From the NCBI RefSeq assembly GCF_001073155.1, contig NZ_JVEE01000041.1, positions 1-50,633 on the forward strand: DNA of 50,633 nucleotides, read 5' to 3'. The position numbers were made by a program, and so were the translations under genes. Position 1 is the stretch's first letter; the number at the start of each line of letters is the position of its first letter. Below the pieces are notes generated by a model that had not been told where the DNA came from, did no database searches, and was given only the letters and a program-made list of their open reading frames with translations. Below, one piece after another: positions 33,213 to 43,435 of the stretch. Source of the DNA: Streptococcus parasanguinis. Lineage in GTDB: Bacteria > Bacillota > Bacilli > Lactobacillales > Streptococcaceae.

Positions 33213-36149
33213 ATGAAGAAAGATCTCACGTTAAAGTTATTTGGACCCCCTAAGGTTGTTTTCAATCAGAAAGATATTCGGTTTTCTTTTTCGAAGATGG
33301 AGGCCTTGCTTTATTATTTAGCGGTCATGGGCCAAGTCAACCGTGATGAAATCGCCGGTATCCTTTGGGGAGATAAGGAAAACCAAGTAGCTCGCAAAAA
33401 CTTACGGAATACGGTTTACCAAGCCAATAAAATCTTTGAAGGAGATATCATTGTCTCACCAAGCAGAAGTAGTTTGGCTCTTAATCCTGAGTTGAGTCTT
33501 TCTTTGGATGTTCAGCTCTTTGAAAGAGATCCACTAAGTGCCTTGGATCTTTATCGGGGAGACTTTCTAGAGGGCTTCTATGTCAAGGATGATGAAGACT
33601 TTGACCAGTGGGCTTCTCGCAAACGAGATGCTTATAGGAAGCTCTATGTCGAAAGTTGCTATCAAAAAATTGAGCAGGTCGGTTTTGCAGATCCTAGTAT
33701 AGAACTCTTGCTCCATCATTTGGTAGAGCTGGATGAATTTGAAGAGAAAAACTACCAGCTCTTGATGGAGTATTATAGCTTCCATCATCAGCTAGGAAAA
33801 TTTTTTGAAACCTATTATAAGCTAGTCGATTTATTGGATCGCGAGCTCAGTGTGCGTCCCAGTCGAGCAATTGAGGAACTTTATCACTCGGTTTTGGAAG
33901 CCAAACGAACTCATAAACTGAGTCATCGCTTAAATATCCATGAACTTCCCTTTTTTGGTCGGAAACAAGAACTCTCACAACTCGAGGAATACCTCTCTTT
34001 AGTCGAGACGGGTGAAGCGGTTGGTCCTTTTCTCGTGATGGGGCAATCTGGAACAGGCAAGAAACGTCTCTTACGGCAGTTGGTCTTGATGTCCAATCGC
34101 AGTTTTAATTTTATTAAGGTAGAAGGAAGAGCTACTAGTCAACGCTACGAAGAAAGCAGCTGGAATGATCTCAGACAAGCGCTAGAGAAACTGGGGGATG
34201 AGATGGGGATTTCCCTTCTGGAAGAGGAGGATGATCTCATTTCGGTATGGAATCAGCTTCAGGTCCTGAGCAAAGAAAAACCGCTCCTGATTCTGCTTGA
34301 AAATGCCCAGTGGATCGATGCAGTGTCTCTAGAAAAAGTGAAACAACTAGAGGAGAGAAGAAACCAGGAGAAATGGCAACTGATTTTTACAGCGGAAGAG
34401 CCTCTGCCAGCTTCCTTCGTCAACTTCTTGGGGAGCTTGAAGGTAGAGAAACGGTTGTCTCAACTAGAGTTGACCAATTTTGATCCAAGTGAAAGTCGTG
34501 CTCTCTTGAAAGGGGAACTGGGAGCAATAGAGCCGGCAGTGATGGAGCAGATGGTCGAATGGAGTGAAGGCAGTCCGTTCTTGCTGTCCAGCTATATCGA
34601 AGAGTGGAAAGAAAATGAAAATTTAGAACCCTTGCCTGATATCATTCAAGCCTATCTTTCTCAGGAGCTTGGGGATATGAGCAGTGAGGAAGAGGCCCTT
34701 CTTCACTACTTATCTTGTTTTCATAAGCCAATCTCCCTGTCTATCTTGGCAGAATTGACGGCTACAGAGCTTCCTGTTTTGACAGAATTAATCGAGCCTT
34801 TATCTGAAAGAGCGATCGTCTCAATCGTAGAAGAAGGCGAGGCTCTCTTGGTTCAATTTTGCAAGCAATTGGTGGCCATGTATTGTTACCATCTTCTTTC
34901 GCCAGCTAGACGGCGGCTCTTCCACCAACAAATTGCGCAAAAATTGGAAGAAAGCTTAGAAGATTCGACGGACCTTCTTCTTTATAAGGAAATTGCCTAC
35001 CAATACAAGCAATCCCAAAATCTTTTGCGTTCCATATCTTTTGAGTTGACCTATTTAGAAGAAATCCTTCAGCTGGAGCATGAGCTGTTTCCGATTTATT
35101 CCAAGGTAGATGAGGGGTTCCTATCAGATGGTACAAATAGCCATTTGGACATTTTTGGAGAGCTATCCTGCATTCGCCAAGAATTAGATAACCTCTTTTC
35201 AAGGCACCAAAGAGATAGAGAATACAAGCATTTACAACTGCGTTACTTGTACTTAGAAGGTCGCTATTTTATTCGAAGTGGGGAGTATCAAAAGGGGATT
35301 CATGATATCCAAAAAGTCATCTCCTATGCGCGGGAACTCAAGCAATCCGACTTCCTCTTAGAGGGTTATCGGCAAATCATTTATTATTGCATTCAAACGG
35401 AAAATATCTCTGAGATGGCCTATTATACAGATTTAGCTTTGGAAGATGCCATCCAAGCTAATAATCATGAGGTCATCGCGATCCAGTTGCGTTTGAAGGG
35501 CTTGTATCACCTGATGGTTGGGGATGAGGAGCAGGCAACCCGGCATCTGTATCGCTCCATTGATTGCTTTAGTTTGACCAATAGCATGCAGGCCAAGTAT
35601 GCCATTCAAATTGCGGCTTCTTTGGCCTATCTCGCTGAAATCGAGCAAATTAGGGGCCATTTCCAAGTAGCTGTCACCCACTTAGAAGAGGTTCTGCGTT
35701 TGGTGGGAGATCAAGCTGTTGATTCCGTCCGTGTCGTCTTTGATATTGATCTTGGGATCGCCTATTATTGGAAGGGAGATTTGATCCAAGCTCGCCGCTG
35801 TTTTGACAGAGCTCAGAAGATTTTGTCCAGTGTTCGCTTCCCTTGGAAGGAAGAATTGCTCGAATTTTACCAATCCTTAATTGCTTGTCAGCAAGGAGAT
35901 CAAGAAAAGGTTGCGGCTTATCTGGCTCGAAAAGAAAGGACGATGAAACCATCTGCTAATTCACGGGATAAGGGGATGGTTCATTATCTATTAGCTTTCT
36001 TATCTGATCAAAAGGAGAAAGGAGAAGAGCTCGCTCCTGCCCTGAGCACCTTCTTGAAAGAAGATAAGAATTACTACAAGAAGGTGGCAGAGCAACACTT
36101 GAATCCCTACAGAGATCGTCATTTTCTTAAAAAATTAAAAGACCTGTAG
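33213..36149 (+). CDS. SARP/BTAD-type large transcriptional regulator with AAA-like and TPR-like regions
   Basis: 978 aa. Residues about 1-95 form an OmpR-like winged helix (SKMEALLYYLAV; NRDEIAGILW; RKNLRNTVYQANK), and 97-233 a bacterial transcriptional activation domain (LYRGDFLEGFYV; LYVESCYQKI; LDRELSVRPS). This pairing defines SARP regulators. Residues about 245-480 are AAA/STAND-like, but Walker A is GQSGTGKK (277-284, Lys for Ser/Thr) and Walker B is LLILLEN, so nucleotide handling may be lost. About 640-978 is helical, TPR-like. The start is the ATG at 33213 with GGAGG 9 nt upstream; the longer frame from 33141 has no ribosome site. It lies between metF and the hut locus, closed by its own terminator. 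I infer it may activate the hut genes, whose promoters carry SARP-type direct repeats. Confidence 0.85.
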   Translation: MKKDLTLKLFGPPKVVFNQKDIRFSFSKMEALLYYLAVMGQVNRDEIAGILWGDKENQVARKNLRNTVYQANKIFEGDIIVSPSRSSLALNPELSLSLDVQLFERDPLSALDLYRGDFLEGFYVKDDEDFDQWASRKRDAYRKLYVESCYQKIEQVGFADPSIELLLHHLVELDEFEEKNYQLLMEYYSFHHQLGKFFETYYKLVDLLDRELSVRPSRAIEELYHSVLEAKRTHKLSHRLNIHELPFFGRKQELSQLEEYLSLVETGEAVGPFLVMGQSGTGKKRLLRQLVLMSNRSFNFIKVEGRATSQRYEESSWNDLRQALEKLGDEMGISLLEEEDDLISVWNQLQVLSKEKPLLILLENAQWIDAVSLEKVKQLEERRNQEKWQLIFTAEEPLPASFVNFLGSLKVEKRLSQLELTNFDPSESRALLKGELGAIEPAVMEQMVEWSEGSPFLLSSYIEEWKENENLEPLPDIIQAYLSQELGDMSSEEEALLHYLSCFHKPISLSILAELTATELPVLTELIEPLSERAIVSIVEEGEALLVQFCKQLVAMYCYHLLSPARRRLFHQQIAQKLEESLEDSTDLLLYKEIAYQYKQSQNLLRSISFELTYLEEILQLEHELFPIYSKVDEGFLSDGTNSHLDIFGELSCIRQELDNLFSRHQRDREYKHLQLRYLYLEGRYFIRSGEYQKGIHDIQKVISYARELKQSDFLLEGYRQIIYYCIQTENISEMAYYTDLALEDAIQANNHEVIAIQLRLKGLYHLMVGDEEQATRHLYRSIDCFSLTNSMQAKYAIQIAASLAYLAEIEQIRGHFQVAVTHLEEVLRLVGDQAVDSVRVVFDIDLGIAYYWKGDLIQARRCFDRAQKILSSVRFPWKEELLEFYQSLIACQQGDQEKVAAYLARKERTMKPSANSRDKGMVHYLLAFLSDQKEKGEELAPALSTFLKEDKNYYKKVAEQHLNPYRDRHFLKKLKDL

Positions 36150-36198
36150 TGGCTCTTGCCTAAATCATAAGAGAGGGCTAAGTGGCCTGTTCTCCTTT

Positions 36199-36275
36199 CA
36201 GGCAAAGATCATTGTGCCTGAAAACGAAGAAAAAGCATAGAAATACCCTAGCAATGGGTGTTTCTATGCTTTTTA
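36199..36275. terminator. Bidirectional terminator between the SARP gene and hutG
   Basis: A minor hairpin CAGGCA/TGCCTG (36199-36220) and a strong one, AAAAAGCATAGAAATACCC and GGGTGTTTCTATGCTTTTT (36231-36274). Confidence 0.85.
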
Positions 36276-36292
36276 TGTGTGTAGAAATCTTC

Positions 36293-37285
36293 TTAGTTCA
36301 GTTTTTGTTGCGCCAATATTTGGGTCAAGTAAAAGATAAAGGTCGCAGCAAGGTTTGAAGTATGGTTGTCAATATCATGAGGAGGAGAAACTTCCACGAC
36401 ATCAAATCCGATTAGCTTACCACTAGCAGCAATGTGTTGGAGAAGCAGGAGGGCTAGTTTAGGATCGACACCAAGCGATTGGATGGCGCTAACACCAGGA
36501 GCAGAGCCGACCGCAAAGCAATCCATATCAATAGACAGATAGATCGCGGTTTGGTTTTCTAAAAATTGATCGATTCGATCCAGAATGGCTTGGTGGCTCA
36601 TCTGGAAGAGATCTTGGCCAGTTAAAAAATCAATGCTTGGTGTTTTAGCAACGTAATTAAAGAGGAAGAGGTTATTATTGTGCTCTTGGATCCCCAGGAT
36701 GAGGTAAGGGAAGTCCTGACCTTTTTCTTTCGCATGATCAGCCATTTGACGAAAACCTGTTCCAGAGTTGGGACCGGTTTGGTCGTAAGGTCGCAAATCA
36801 AAGTGGGCATCCAGATTGATCACAGCCAGTTGTTCATCTTTTTCTAAACTGGATTGAATCCCTAGATAGTGGCCGTAAGCAGTTCCGTGACCGCCTCCTA
36901 GGACAATGGGTTGGATCCCTAGTTGGTACATGCGCTGGATCGCTTGTGAGAGACTTTCTTGGAGTTCTTCTAGTGAATGGTTAGGCCCGTCAATATTTCC
37001 CACATCATACACTGTCACATTGGTTCCCCAGTGCCATGGAAGTTTAGCGATTTGAGAACGGATGGCTGTAGGACCCTCGACTGCTCCTACACGCCCATTA
37101 TTGATATAGACTCCTTTGTCGCTCTTAAAGCCGATGATCCCAAAGGTCATCCCCTCAAATGGAGTGAGGGTCTCGTCGTTTAGGTCTAAAAATTTGGTGA
37201 CCATTCCCCATTTGGCCGTGTAGGGATTGTCCTCGATGCTACCTTGGTAGTAGCTGTAGGTCATTGGATAGTAGTTTGTGAGCAA
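36293..37285 (-). CDS. hutG: Formimidoylglutamase
   Basis: Hydrolyses N-formimino-L-glutamate to glutamate and formamide, a direct last step of histidine degradation. 330 aa, ureohydrolase (arginase) fold; the two-manganese site is seen at [19 protein letters not shown] and LSIDMDCF. The start is TTG at 37285 with GGGAGG 8 nt upstream; the first ATG (seven codons in) lacks a ribosome site. It is the last gene of the hut operon, 82 nt after hutH. Its substrate is also used by FtcD in the same operon. Confidence 0.88.
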   Translation of the reverse strand: MLTNYYPMTYSYYQGSIEDNPYTAKWGMVTKFLDLNDETLTPFEGMTFGIIGFKSDKGVYINNGRVGAVEGPTAIRSQIAKLPWHWGTNVTVYDVGNIDGPNHSLEELQESLSQAIQRMYQLGIQPIVLGGGHGTAYGHYLGIQSSLEKDEQLAVINLDAHFDLRPYDQTGPNSGTGFRQMADHAKEKGQDFPYLILGIQEHNNNLFLFNYVAKTPSIDFLTGQDLFQMSHQAILDRIDQFLENQTAIYLSIDMDCFAVGSAPGVSAIQSLGVDPKLALLLLQHIAASGKLIGFDVVEVSPPHDIDNHTSNLAATFIFYLTQILAQQKLN

Positions 37286-37367
37286 GCTTGTCGCCTCCCT
37301 TATTTTTCTGAAAGCAGGCAGAGGCTGAGAAGATCGCCAGCCTCTGTTTTGCTTTATTCTTACTGTA

Positions 37368-38909
37368 TCAGTATTGAATGCTTAAGTCAACTGCTTTTTC
37401 GATGGTTGCTAAGAATTCTTCGCTTTCGACAACAGCAGATGCTTTATTAAGTTCTTCAAAGATTTCGATATCTTTGTCAAATTCAATGAAGTTCAGTTTT
37501 TGACGAATCAGCTCATAAGCTGGTTTTGTCCCTTTACCAAGTTCATGATTTTCTGGCTTGAGATCCAAGGCTTGGCAAGCTGCCATGATTTCAGTAGCAA
37601 CGATGCGACGTGAGTTTTTAAGAATTTCTGCTGCTTTACGAGCGGCAGTCGTTCCCATGCTGACGAAATCTTCTTGGTTTTCACAAGATGGAATAGAATC
37701 GACACTAGCAGGGTGAGCCAAGATTTTATTTTCCGATGCAAGGGATGCACAAGCATACTGGGTAATCATGAAGCCTGAGTTGAGTCCAGGGTGTTTGACT
37801 AAGAAGGATGGTAATTTACTGAGTTGGCTGTTGACCAAGCGTTCCACCCGACGTTCAGATACGTTCCCAATTTCAGAAAGGGCAATGCCTAAGAAGTCAA
37901 ATGGTTGCGCCATTGGTTCACCGTGGAAGTTACCTCCTGAGATGACGTGTCCTTCTTTGGTAATGATTGGGTTATCTGTGACAGAGTTGATTTCGATTTC
38001 AACTTTTTCTTTTACGTAAGCAATAGAATCCTTGCTGGCTCCATGTATTTGAGGGATACAGCGAAGTGTATAAGGATCTTGTACCCGTTGTTGAGTCGCA
38101 ACAGTGGTATTCTTACTTCCTTCAAGAAGGTTACGGATGTTGCGAGCAGTTGCCAATTGTCCACTTTGTGGGCGGATGGAATGAAGGTCTTCTTCGAATG
38201 GACTGGTAATTCCATTGTGAACTTCCATTGAGAGAGCACCAGCGATATCAGAGAGTTTGAGCAATTGGATACCATCATAAGTCGCAAGAGCACCGATACC
38301 GGTTAGGACAGTCGTACCATTGATCAAGGCAAGCCCTTCTTTGGCAGCTAATTGGATCTTTTCAATTCCAGCACGATCTAAGGCTTCTTGACCACTGAGA
38401 AGTTCTCCTTTGTAGTAGGCACGTCCAAGGCCCAACATTGGTAAAACCATATGAGAAAGAGGAGCAAGGTCTCCAGAAGCTCCGAGAGAGCCTTTTTCAG
38501 GGATATAAGGAGTGACTCCTTTGTTGAGCAATTCTAACAGTTTTTCAACGGTTGACAGACGAATGCCAGAATAACCTTTCAAGAGTGAGTTGATACGGAT
38601 CAGCATGATGGCACGAACAGCATCTTCAGGAAGTGGATCACCGAAGCCAGATGAGTGAGTTCGGATCAGGTTTTCTTGCAGTTGAACAGTATCTTCTGGA
38701 GAGATGCTGACATTACAGAGGGAACCAAAGCCAGTGGTTACACCATAGACGACTCGTTTTTCCCGGACAATGTCATCAACGATTTTACGGGATGCGATAA
38801 CGGCTTCTTTGGCTTGTTCATCAAGCTCACATTGGGCACCGTGCCGAGCGACAGCGATGACTTCTTCGAGTGTTAAGCTATTACCATCTAAATGAATCAA
38901 TTGAGTCAT
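37368..38909 (-). CDS. hutH: Histidine ammonia-lyase
   Basis: First step of histidine degradation: histidine to urocanate and ammonia. 513 aa, full length. The MIO prosthetic group forms from Ala144-Ser145-Gly146 in [22 protein letters not shown] near residue 55 and NGTTVLTG are also typical. The ATG follows CGGAGG. A 216-nt gap with a long hairpin separates it from the permease, so hutH-hutG may have an additional promoter or be processed; CATAAT just upstream (38931-38936) is a possible -10. Confidence 0.96.
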   Translation of the reverse strand: MTQLIHLDGNSLTLEEVIAVARHGAQCELDEQAKEAVIASRKIVDDIVREKRVVYGVTTGFGSLCNVSISPEDTVQLQENLIRTHSSGFGDPLPEDAVRAIMLIRINSLLKGYSGIRLSTVEKLLELLNKGVTPYIPEKGSLGASGDLAPLSHMVLPMLGLGRAYYKGELLSGQEALDRAGIEKIQLAAKEGLALINGTTVLTGIGALATYDGIQLLKLSDIAGALSMEVHNGITSPFEEDLHSIRPQSGQLATARNIRNLLEGSKNTTVATQQRVQDPYTLRCIPQIHGASKDSIAYVKEKVEIEINSVTDNPIITKEGHVISGGNFHGEPMAQPFDFLGIALSEIGNVSERRVERLVNSQLSKLPSFLVKHPGLNSGFMITQYACASLASENKILAHPASVDSIPSCENQEDFVSMGTTAARKAAEILKNSRRIVATEIMAACQALDLKPENHELGKGTKPAYELIRQKLNFIEFDKDIEIFEELNKASAVVESEEFLATIEKAVDLSIQY

Positions 38910-39057
38910 ATAAAACCTCCGATTATGAATAGTTGTTCTGTGGAAGTAGTGTTGTTTACTTCGGTTTGAATACCAAACATGGGCCCATTGTCTATTGATC
39001 TAAAAAAATTGAAAGGAGTCATAGAGAAAAGGGCTCAGGTTTGACATTCGTGGAGTC

Positions 39058-39112
39058 CTAGATGGGTTAGGGAGCAAAACCGAGCTTCACTCCCGTCTCT
39101 GTTCCCATCTAG
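39058..39112. other. Long inverted repeat between the permease gene and hutH
   Basis: Outer arms CTAGATGGG (39058-39066) and CCCATCTAG (39104-39112), perfect over 9 bp, with inner arms GGGAG (39070-39074) and CTCCC (39090-39094). No T run follows directly on the minus strand. Possibly an mRNA-processing or attenuation hairpin inside the operon. Confidence 0.55.
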
Positions 39113-39125
39113 TGTGTAAAGAAAA

Positions 39126-40469
39126 TTAGTGAGGAAGGGTTTTCGATTTATGTAGTTTATCGCCGTGGAAAACAAAGTAGAGTCCACTTGCGATCACGAG
39201 ACCGATGGCACCCCAAACAAAGTTCATCATGTTGTCCCCTGCAATCATCAAGATACTGATCACAACAGCTAGAACTGGGATAACAGGACCAAATGGTACT
39301 CGGAAGGTAACCTTTTTGTCTGGGTACATTTTTCTGAGTTTGATGGCTGCCAAAGCAGTTGGAATGTATTGGAAGAAACGGAAGACAACACTGAAGGTTG
39401 CTAATGTTTCGAAAGAGCCAGATAACAAGAGTAAGAAGGCGAAGATACCAGAAATGATAATGGCAATGACAGGGGCATTCTTAGAGTTTGTTTTTCCAAG
39501 CCCTTCTGGCAAGAGTTTTTCAGTTGCTAATGCGGCACCAAAACGAGGGACCATGATGGATTCACCGATGTTTAGACCGGCGATTGAAATGAGGGCTCCG
39601 TAAGAAACGAGTGGAGCTCCGATAGGGCCAATCATTTCGACAAATGCGTCTTGTACTGGTGCACCAGTTTGCATAATGCGACCACCAAGCATGGCGATTG
39701 TTCCTGCGATGATCAACATGTAGAGAACAGATACAATACTGATAGAACCTAGAATAGCGCGGGGAACGTTCTTTTCAGGGTTGCGCATTTCCCCTGCAAC
39801 GATAGACATGGTTTCAAATCCGATGAAACCGTAGAAGATGTAGACGGCTGTACTAGAAATAGAACTGAAGAGGTTTGTTCCACTTTCCAATTGAAGGAAA
39901 GGTGTGAAGTTGCCCTTGCTCACGCCACCGGGAATGAAGAAGATGGCAAAGAGTGAGAAGAGGACAATTGGAATTAATTTTGCAACAGTAGCTGTCAGAG
40001 TAAACATCTTAGAGGTTTTCAGACCGGCAATGTTCATCAGACTCAAGAGAATCAGCATACCGATACTGATCGGAAGGTTGTAGCCTTCAAATGCTGGGAA
40101 GGTGATGATGAAGATCTTAGCAAATCCGGCTAACATGGCAGCCCAAGCGATAACAGTAACGGCCCAACCGAGAATCCCAACGTTAAAGCCAACGAAGTCT
40201 CCGAAAGCGGCTTTTGAGTATTGCATGGCTCCACCGTTTTTGTCGAAGTAGCCAGCTGTTTCAGCCAGACAGGCTGATAGTAGCATGACGAGAATGGCAA
40301 CCCCGAACATGACAGCTAGAGAAGCTGGTCCGAGGCCAGAATAAATTTTTTGAGGAAGGAGGAAGATACCAGATCCGATTACGGCGTTGATACCGTAAAG
40401 AGTGGCACCGCTAAAGCTGAATTTCGCTTTTTCTTGTTCCTCAATCGACTGTTTATGTGCTCCGTTCAT
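39126..40469 (-). CDS. APC family amino acid permease (probable histidine importer)
   Basis: 447 aa with about twelve transmembrane helices. The first has the APC substrate-binding motif GINAVIGSGIFLLP, and helix 6 the FYGFIGFETM motif. The position inside the hut operon, 21 nt after hutD and before hutH, makes histidine (or urocanate) the likely substrate; this is inferred from context. The ATG follows AAAGGAG. Confidence 0.87.
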   Translation of the reverse strand: MNGAHKQSIEEQEKAKFSFSGATLYGINAVIGSGIFLLPQKIYSGLGPASLAVMFGVAILVMLLSACLAETAGYFDKNGGAMQYSKAAFGDFVGFNVGILGWAVTVIAWAAMLAGFAKIFIITFPAFEGYNLPISIGMLILLSLMNIAGLKTSKMFTLTATVAKLIPIVLFSLFAIFFIPGGVSKGNFTPFLQLESGTNLFSSISSTAVYIFYGFIGFETMSIVAGEMRNPEKNVPRAILGSISIVSVLYMLIIAGTIAMLGGRIMQTGAPVQDAFVEMIGPIGAPLVSYGALISIAGLNIGESIMVPRFGAALATEKLLPEGLGKTNSKNAPVIAIIISGIFAFLLLLSGSFETLATFSVVFRFFQYIPTALAAIKLRKMYPDKKVTFRVPFGPVIPVLAVVISILMIAGDNMMNFVWGAIGLVIASGLYFVFHGDKLHKSKTLPH

Positions 40470-40490
40470 AATGTTTCTCCTTTGTGAACA

Positions 40491-41069
40491 TTATTGTAGT
40501 CCAGTCCAGATAGCAATCGGTTGCTCCCCAGACTGATGGGGTAAAAACGTGATTGTCATCTCTTGAAGAGGAGATGCTTGTTCGATCACCAGGAGCTCGT
40601 GAGTTTGGAGAGTTTGAGAATGATTGTTTCCCCATTCGAGTGTTAGTGGACAGAGAGCGTAGATCAATTGATAGCGACTCTGACTTTTGACACTCTCTTT
40701 TGGGGATATAGCACTCATATGCCCCTGATAAGAAGGTTTGTAAATCAAATTAAAGTCTTGACAAGTCCCTTGGCTAGATACAGGATCTCCCCCATCAAAG
40801 AAGTAGCTTTGAAAGGGGTTCAAAACCACTTCTTTCTGTTGATGGTTGAGTCGAATGGAGGCATTCAAGGGCATCAAGATTCGGTGGTAGCCCGTGAGAT
40901 CGGTAAAGTTACTTTTTTCAACCTCTACCGTTGCAGTAGAGAGGCGGAAGTCAAAGGTCCGATCTGGATAGCTTCCTCCCTCTGGGGAGAGAAAGAGTTG
41001 GGTGGTTTGGCCACCGGACCAGGTAGAAATTTGATAATCTGCGGGGGTAAGATGAAGGAGAGTCACCAT
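40491..41069 (-). CDS. hutD: HutD family protein
   Basis: 192-aa cupin-like protein. The WSGGQTTQLFLSPEGG and FDFRLSTATVE stretches followed by GYHRILMPL are the HutD pattern. In Pseudomonas HutD modulates hut expression, perhaps by binding an intermediate such as formylglutamate or urocanate; here the role is unproved. It lies 15 nt after fhs. The Shine-Dalgarno is GAAGGCG. Confidence 0.85.
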   Translation of the reverse strand: MVTLLHLTPADYQISTWSGGQTTQLFLSPEGGSYPDRTFDFRLSTATVEVEKSNFTDLTGYHRILMPLNASIRLNHQQKEVVLNPFQSYFFDGGDPVSSQGTCQDFNLIYKPSYQGHMSAISPKESVKSQSRYQLIYALCPLTLEWGNNHSQTLQTHELLVIEQASPLQEMTITFLPHQSGEQPIAIWTGLQ

Positions 41070-41084
41070 AGGACGCCTTCTTTC

Positions 41085-42758
41085 TTAAAAGAGACCAGTG
41101 ATATTGCCGTGGGCATCGATATCAATCTTTTCACTGGCAGGAACTTTAGGTAGGCCAGGCATGGTCATAATGGTACCAGTGAGAGCTACGATGAAGCCAG
41201 CTCCGGCAGCCACCTTAAGGTTACTGATTTTAACTGTGAAATCTTTTGGTGCTCCCATCTTCTTCGCATCGTCTGAGAAGGAATATTGGGTTTTGGCCAT
41301 ACAGATTGGGTAGTTTGAGAAGCCAAGAGCTTCCAATTCTTTGAGTTCGCGTTTGGCCGCTGGTGTTAAGCTGATGCCTTTACCACCATAGACTTTTGTG
41401 ACGATCTTGGTCAATTTTGTTTCAATGCTGTCTTCTTCGTCATAGACATAAGAGAAGTGGTTTTCTTCTTGAGCCAGTTGAATGACTTTTTCAGCCAAGT
41501 CACGACCACCAGCTCCACCATGTGCCCAGACATCTGAAATGACCACATCTACATGGCGTTTCTTACAAGATTCATAGACAGCTTCTAGCTCTGCTTCTGT
41601 ATCCAGTGGGAATTTGTTAATGGCAACGACCACTGGTAGACCATAGACTTCTTGAATGTTGGCCAAGTGTTTGTCTAGGTTTGGTAGTCCATCGATAACG
41701 GCTTGGACATTTTCGGTAGCCAAGTCTGCTTTGGCAACTCCACCATGCATCTTGAGGGCTCGGATGGTTGCGACGAGGACTACGGCAGCAGGTTTGAGTC
41801 CGGCAATGCGGCACTTGATATCAATGAATTTTTCAGCACCTAAGTCTGCTCCAAAACCAGCTTCTGTCACAACATAGTCTGCATATTTGAGAGCTAGTTT
41901 AGTAGCCAGCACACTGTTACAGCCATGAGCAATATTGGCAAAAGGTCCGCCGTGGATGATAGCAGGAGTATGTTCTAAGGTTTGTACCAAGTTTGGATGG
42001 ATGGCATCTTTGAGGACGGCTGCCATAGCACCTCCAGCCTTGAGGTCTTTAGCTGTGACTGGTTGTCCTTGGTAGTTGTACCCAATAATGATGCGATCGA
42101 GGCGTTCTTTGAGGTCAAGGATATTTTCTGAGAGACAGAGAATAGCCATGATTTCAGAAGCCACGGTGATGTCAAAGCCATCTTCACGAGGAACCCCGTT
42201 TGTTTTTCCTTGAAGACCATCGACAATATGACGGAGTTGACGGTCGTTCATATCGACCACCCGTTTCCAGGTGATGCGACGAGAATCGATGCCCAACTCA
42301 TTGCCGTGATGGATATGGTTGTCAATCAAGGCTGCAAGCAAGTTGTTGGCAATCCCAATGGCATGGAAGTCTCCGGTAAAGTGAAGGTTGATATCTTCCA
42401 TTGGAACCACTTGGGCGTACCCGCCACCGGCAGCTCCACCCTTGATCCCAAAAACAGGGCCAAGAGAAGGTTCGCGCAGGGCAATGACGGCTTTTTCACC
42501 AATAGCTGAAAGAGCATCGACCAAGCCAACAGAGGTGGTTGTCTTTCCTTCTCCAGCAGGTGTTGGTGAGATGGCTGTCACGAGGATTAGCTTTCCATCT
42601 TCCTTATCCTTGAGTTGTTCCAGTTGGTTGCTATCAATTTTTGCCTTGTATTTTCCGTAGAGCGAAATATCGTCTTCGGTCAATCCAAGTTCAGCAGCGA
42701 TATCGGTGATGGGCTTCATTTGGACAGAATTGGCGATTTCAATATCCGATAAAACCAT
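41085..42758 (-). CDS. fhs: Formate-tetrahydrofolate ligase
   Basis: 557 aa. P-loop [11 protein letters not shown] (near residue 66) and [18 protein letters not shown] and [12 protein letters not shown] are family-specific. It interconverts formate, THF and ATP with 10-formyl-THF. Inside the hut operon it most likely runs backward: formyl-THF derived from FchA is split to formate with ATP formed, conserving energy from histidine. A second fhs elsewhere in the genome would be usual for purine synthesis. AAGGGA precedes the ATG. Confidence 0.96.
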   Translation of the reverse strand: MVLSDIEIANSVQMKPITDIAAELGLTEDDISLYGKYKAKIDSNQLEQLKDKEDGKLILVTAISPTPAGEGKTTTSVGLVDALSAIGEKAVIALREPSLGPVFGIKGGAAGGGYAQVVPMEDINLHFTGDFHAIGIANNLLAALIDNHIHHGNELGIDSRRITWKRVVDMNDRQLRHIVDGLQGKTNGVPREDGFDITVASEIMAILCLSENILDLKERLDRIIIGYNYQGQPVTAKDLKAGGAMAAVLKDAIHPNLVQTLEHTPAIIHGGPFANIAHGCNSVLATKLALKYADYVVTEAGFGADLGAEKFIDIKCRIAGLKPAAVVLVATIRALKMHGGVAKADLATENVQAVIDGLPNLDKHLANIQEVYGLPVVVAINKFPLDTEAELEAVYESCKKRHVDVVISDVWAHGGAGGRDLAEKVIQLAQEENHFSYVYDEEDSIETKLTKIVTKVYGGKGISLTPAAKRELKELEALGFSNYPICMAKTQYSFSDDAKKMGAPKDFTVKISNLKVAAGAGFIVALTGTIMTMPGLPKVPASEKIDIDAHGNITGLF

Positions 42759-42793
42759 AGAATCCCTTCTTTCTTTATTTTTATTTGCTAGGT

Positions 42794-43423
42794 TTAAGAT
42801 AGACTTTCTAAAATGGTTTGGTAAATGTTATCTGCAAGATCAGAACCGGTTTGGAGGAGTTCGAGTCCCTTGCTATGGTATTCTTGGACGAAGTCTTGGT
42901 CCTTGATTCCTGAAATGTTGATCAAGACATTGAGCCAAGCACCTTGAAGGCCAGCTTTAAGATTCAGAGCAGCTACCCCTAGGTCACTAGCCGCATTGGT
43001 GTTGGACTTGCCAACAGCTTCTTTGGTGGTTTCAAGAGCCTCAACGATGAGCTCCATCATAGAGAAAGGAGATACTGTCGCGTGTTTCAAAGCTTTTTGC
43101 ATGGCTTCACGACGAGCGGCTTTCTCTTCTTCCGTTTCTTTTGGAAGATCAAAGACAGCTGATACGACGTTGAAAGCTTCTGTATCTTTATCGATGGCTT
43201 CTAGTAATTGGTCTTGGAGTTGAGCGCTTTTTTCATGAACCCCTTTGATGTGGTCTTCAAATTCTGCGTATTTTTTCTTTCCAATGGTCAGTTCACAGAC
43301 CATTTTTGTAAGGGAAATCCCATTCGCAGCAGATAGAGCAGCAGCAGAACCACCACCTGGAGCTGGAGCATCTGAACCAAGAACTTTGGCAAACTCCGTA
43401 ATACTTAAGTCAACTAGTTTCAT
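42794..43423 (-). CDS. fchA: Formiminotetrahydrofolate cyclodeaminase
   Basis: Converts 5-formimino-THF to 5,10-methenyl-THF and ammonia. 209-aa all-helical protein; the signature [17 protein letters not shown] is at residues about 20-36. In vertebrates this domain is fused to the transferase; here the two are separate and adjacent (12 nt apart). The ATG follows AAAGGGAG. Confidence 0.92.
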   Translation of the reverse strand: MKLVDLSITEFAKVLGSDAPAPGGGSAAALSAANGISLTKMVCELTIGKKKYAEFEDHIKGVHEKSAQLQDQLLEAIDKDTEAFNVVSAVFDLPKETEEEKAARREAMQKALKHATVSPFSMMELIVEALETTKEAVGKSNTNAASDLGVAALNLKAGLQGAWLNVLINISGIKDQDFVQEYHSKGLELLQTGSDLADNIYQTILESLS

Positions 43424-43435
43424 AGAACTCCCTTT

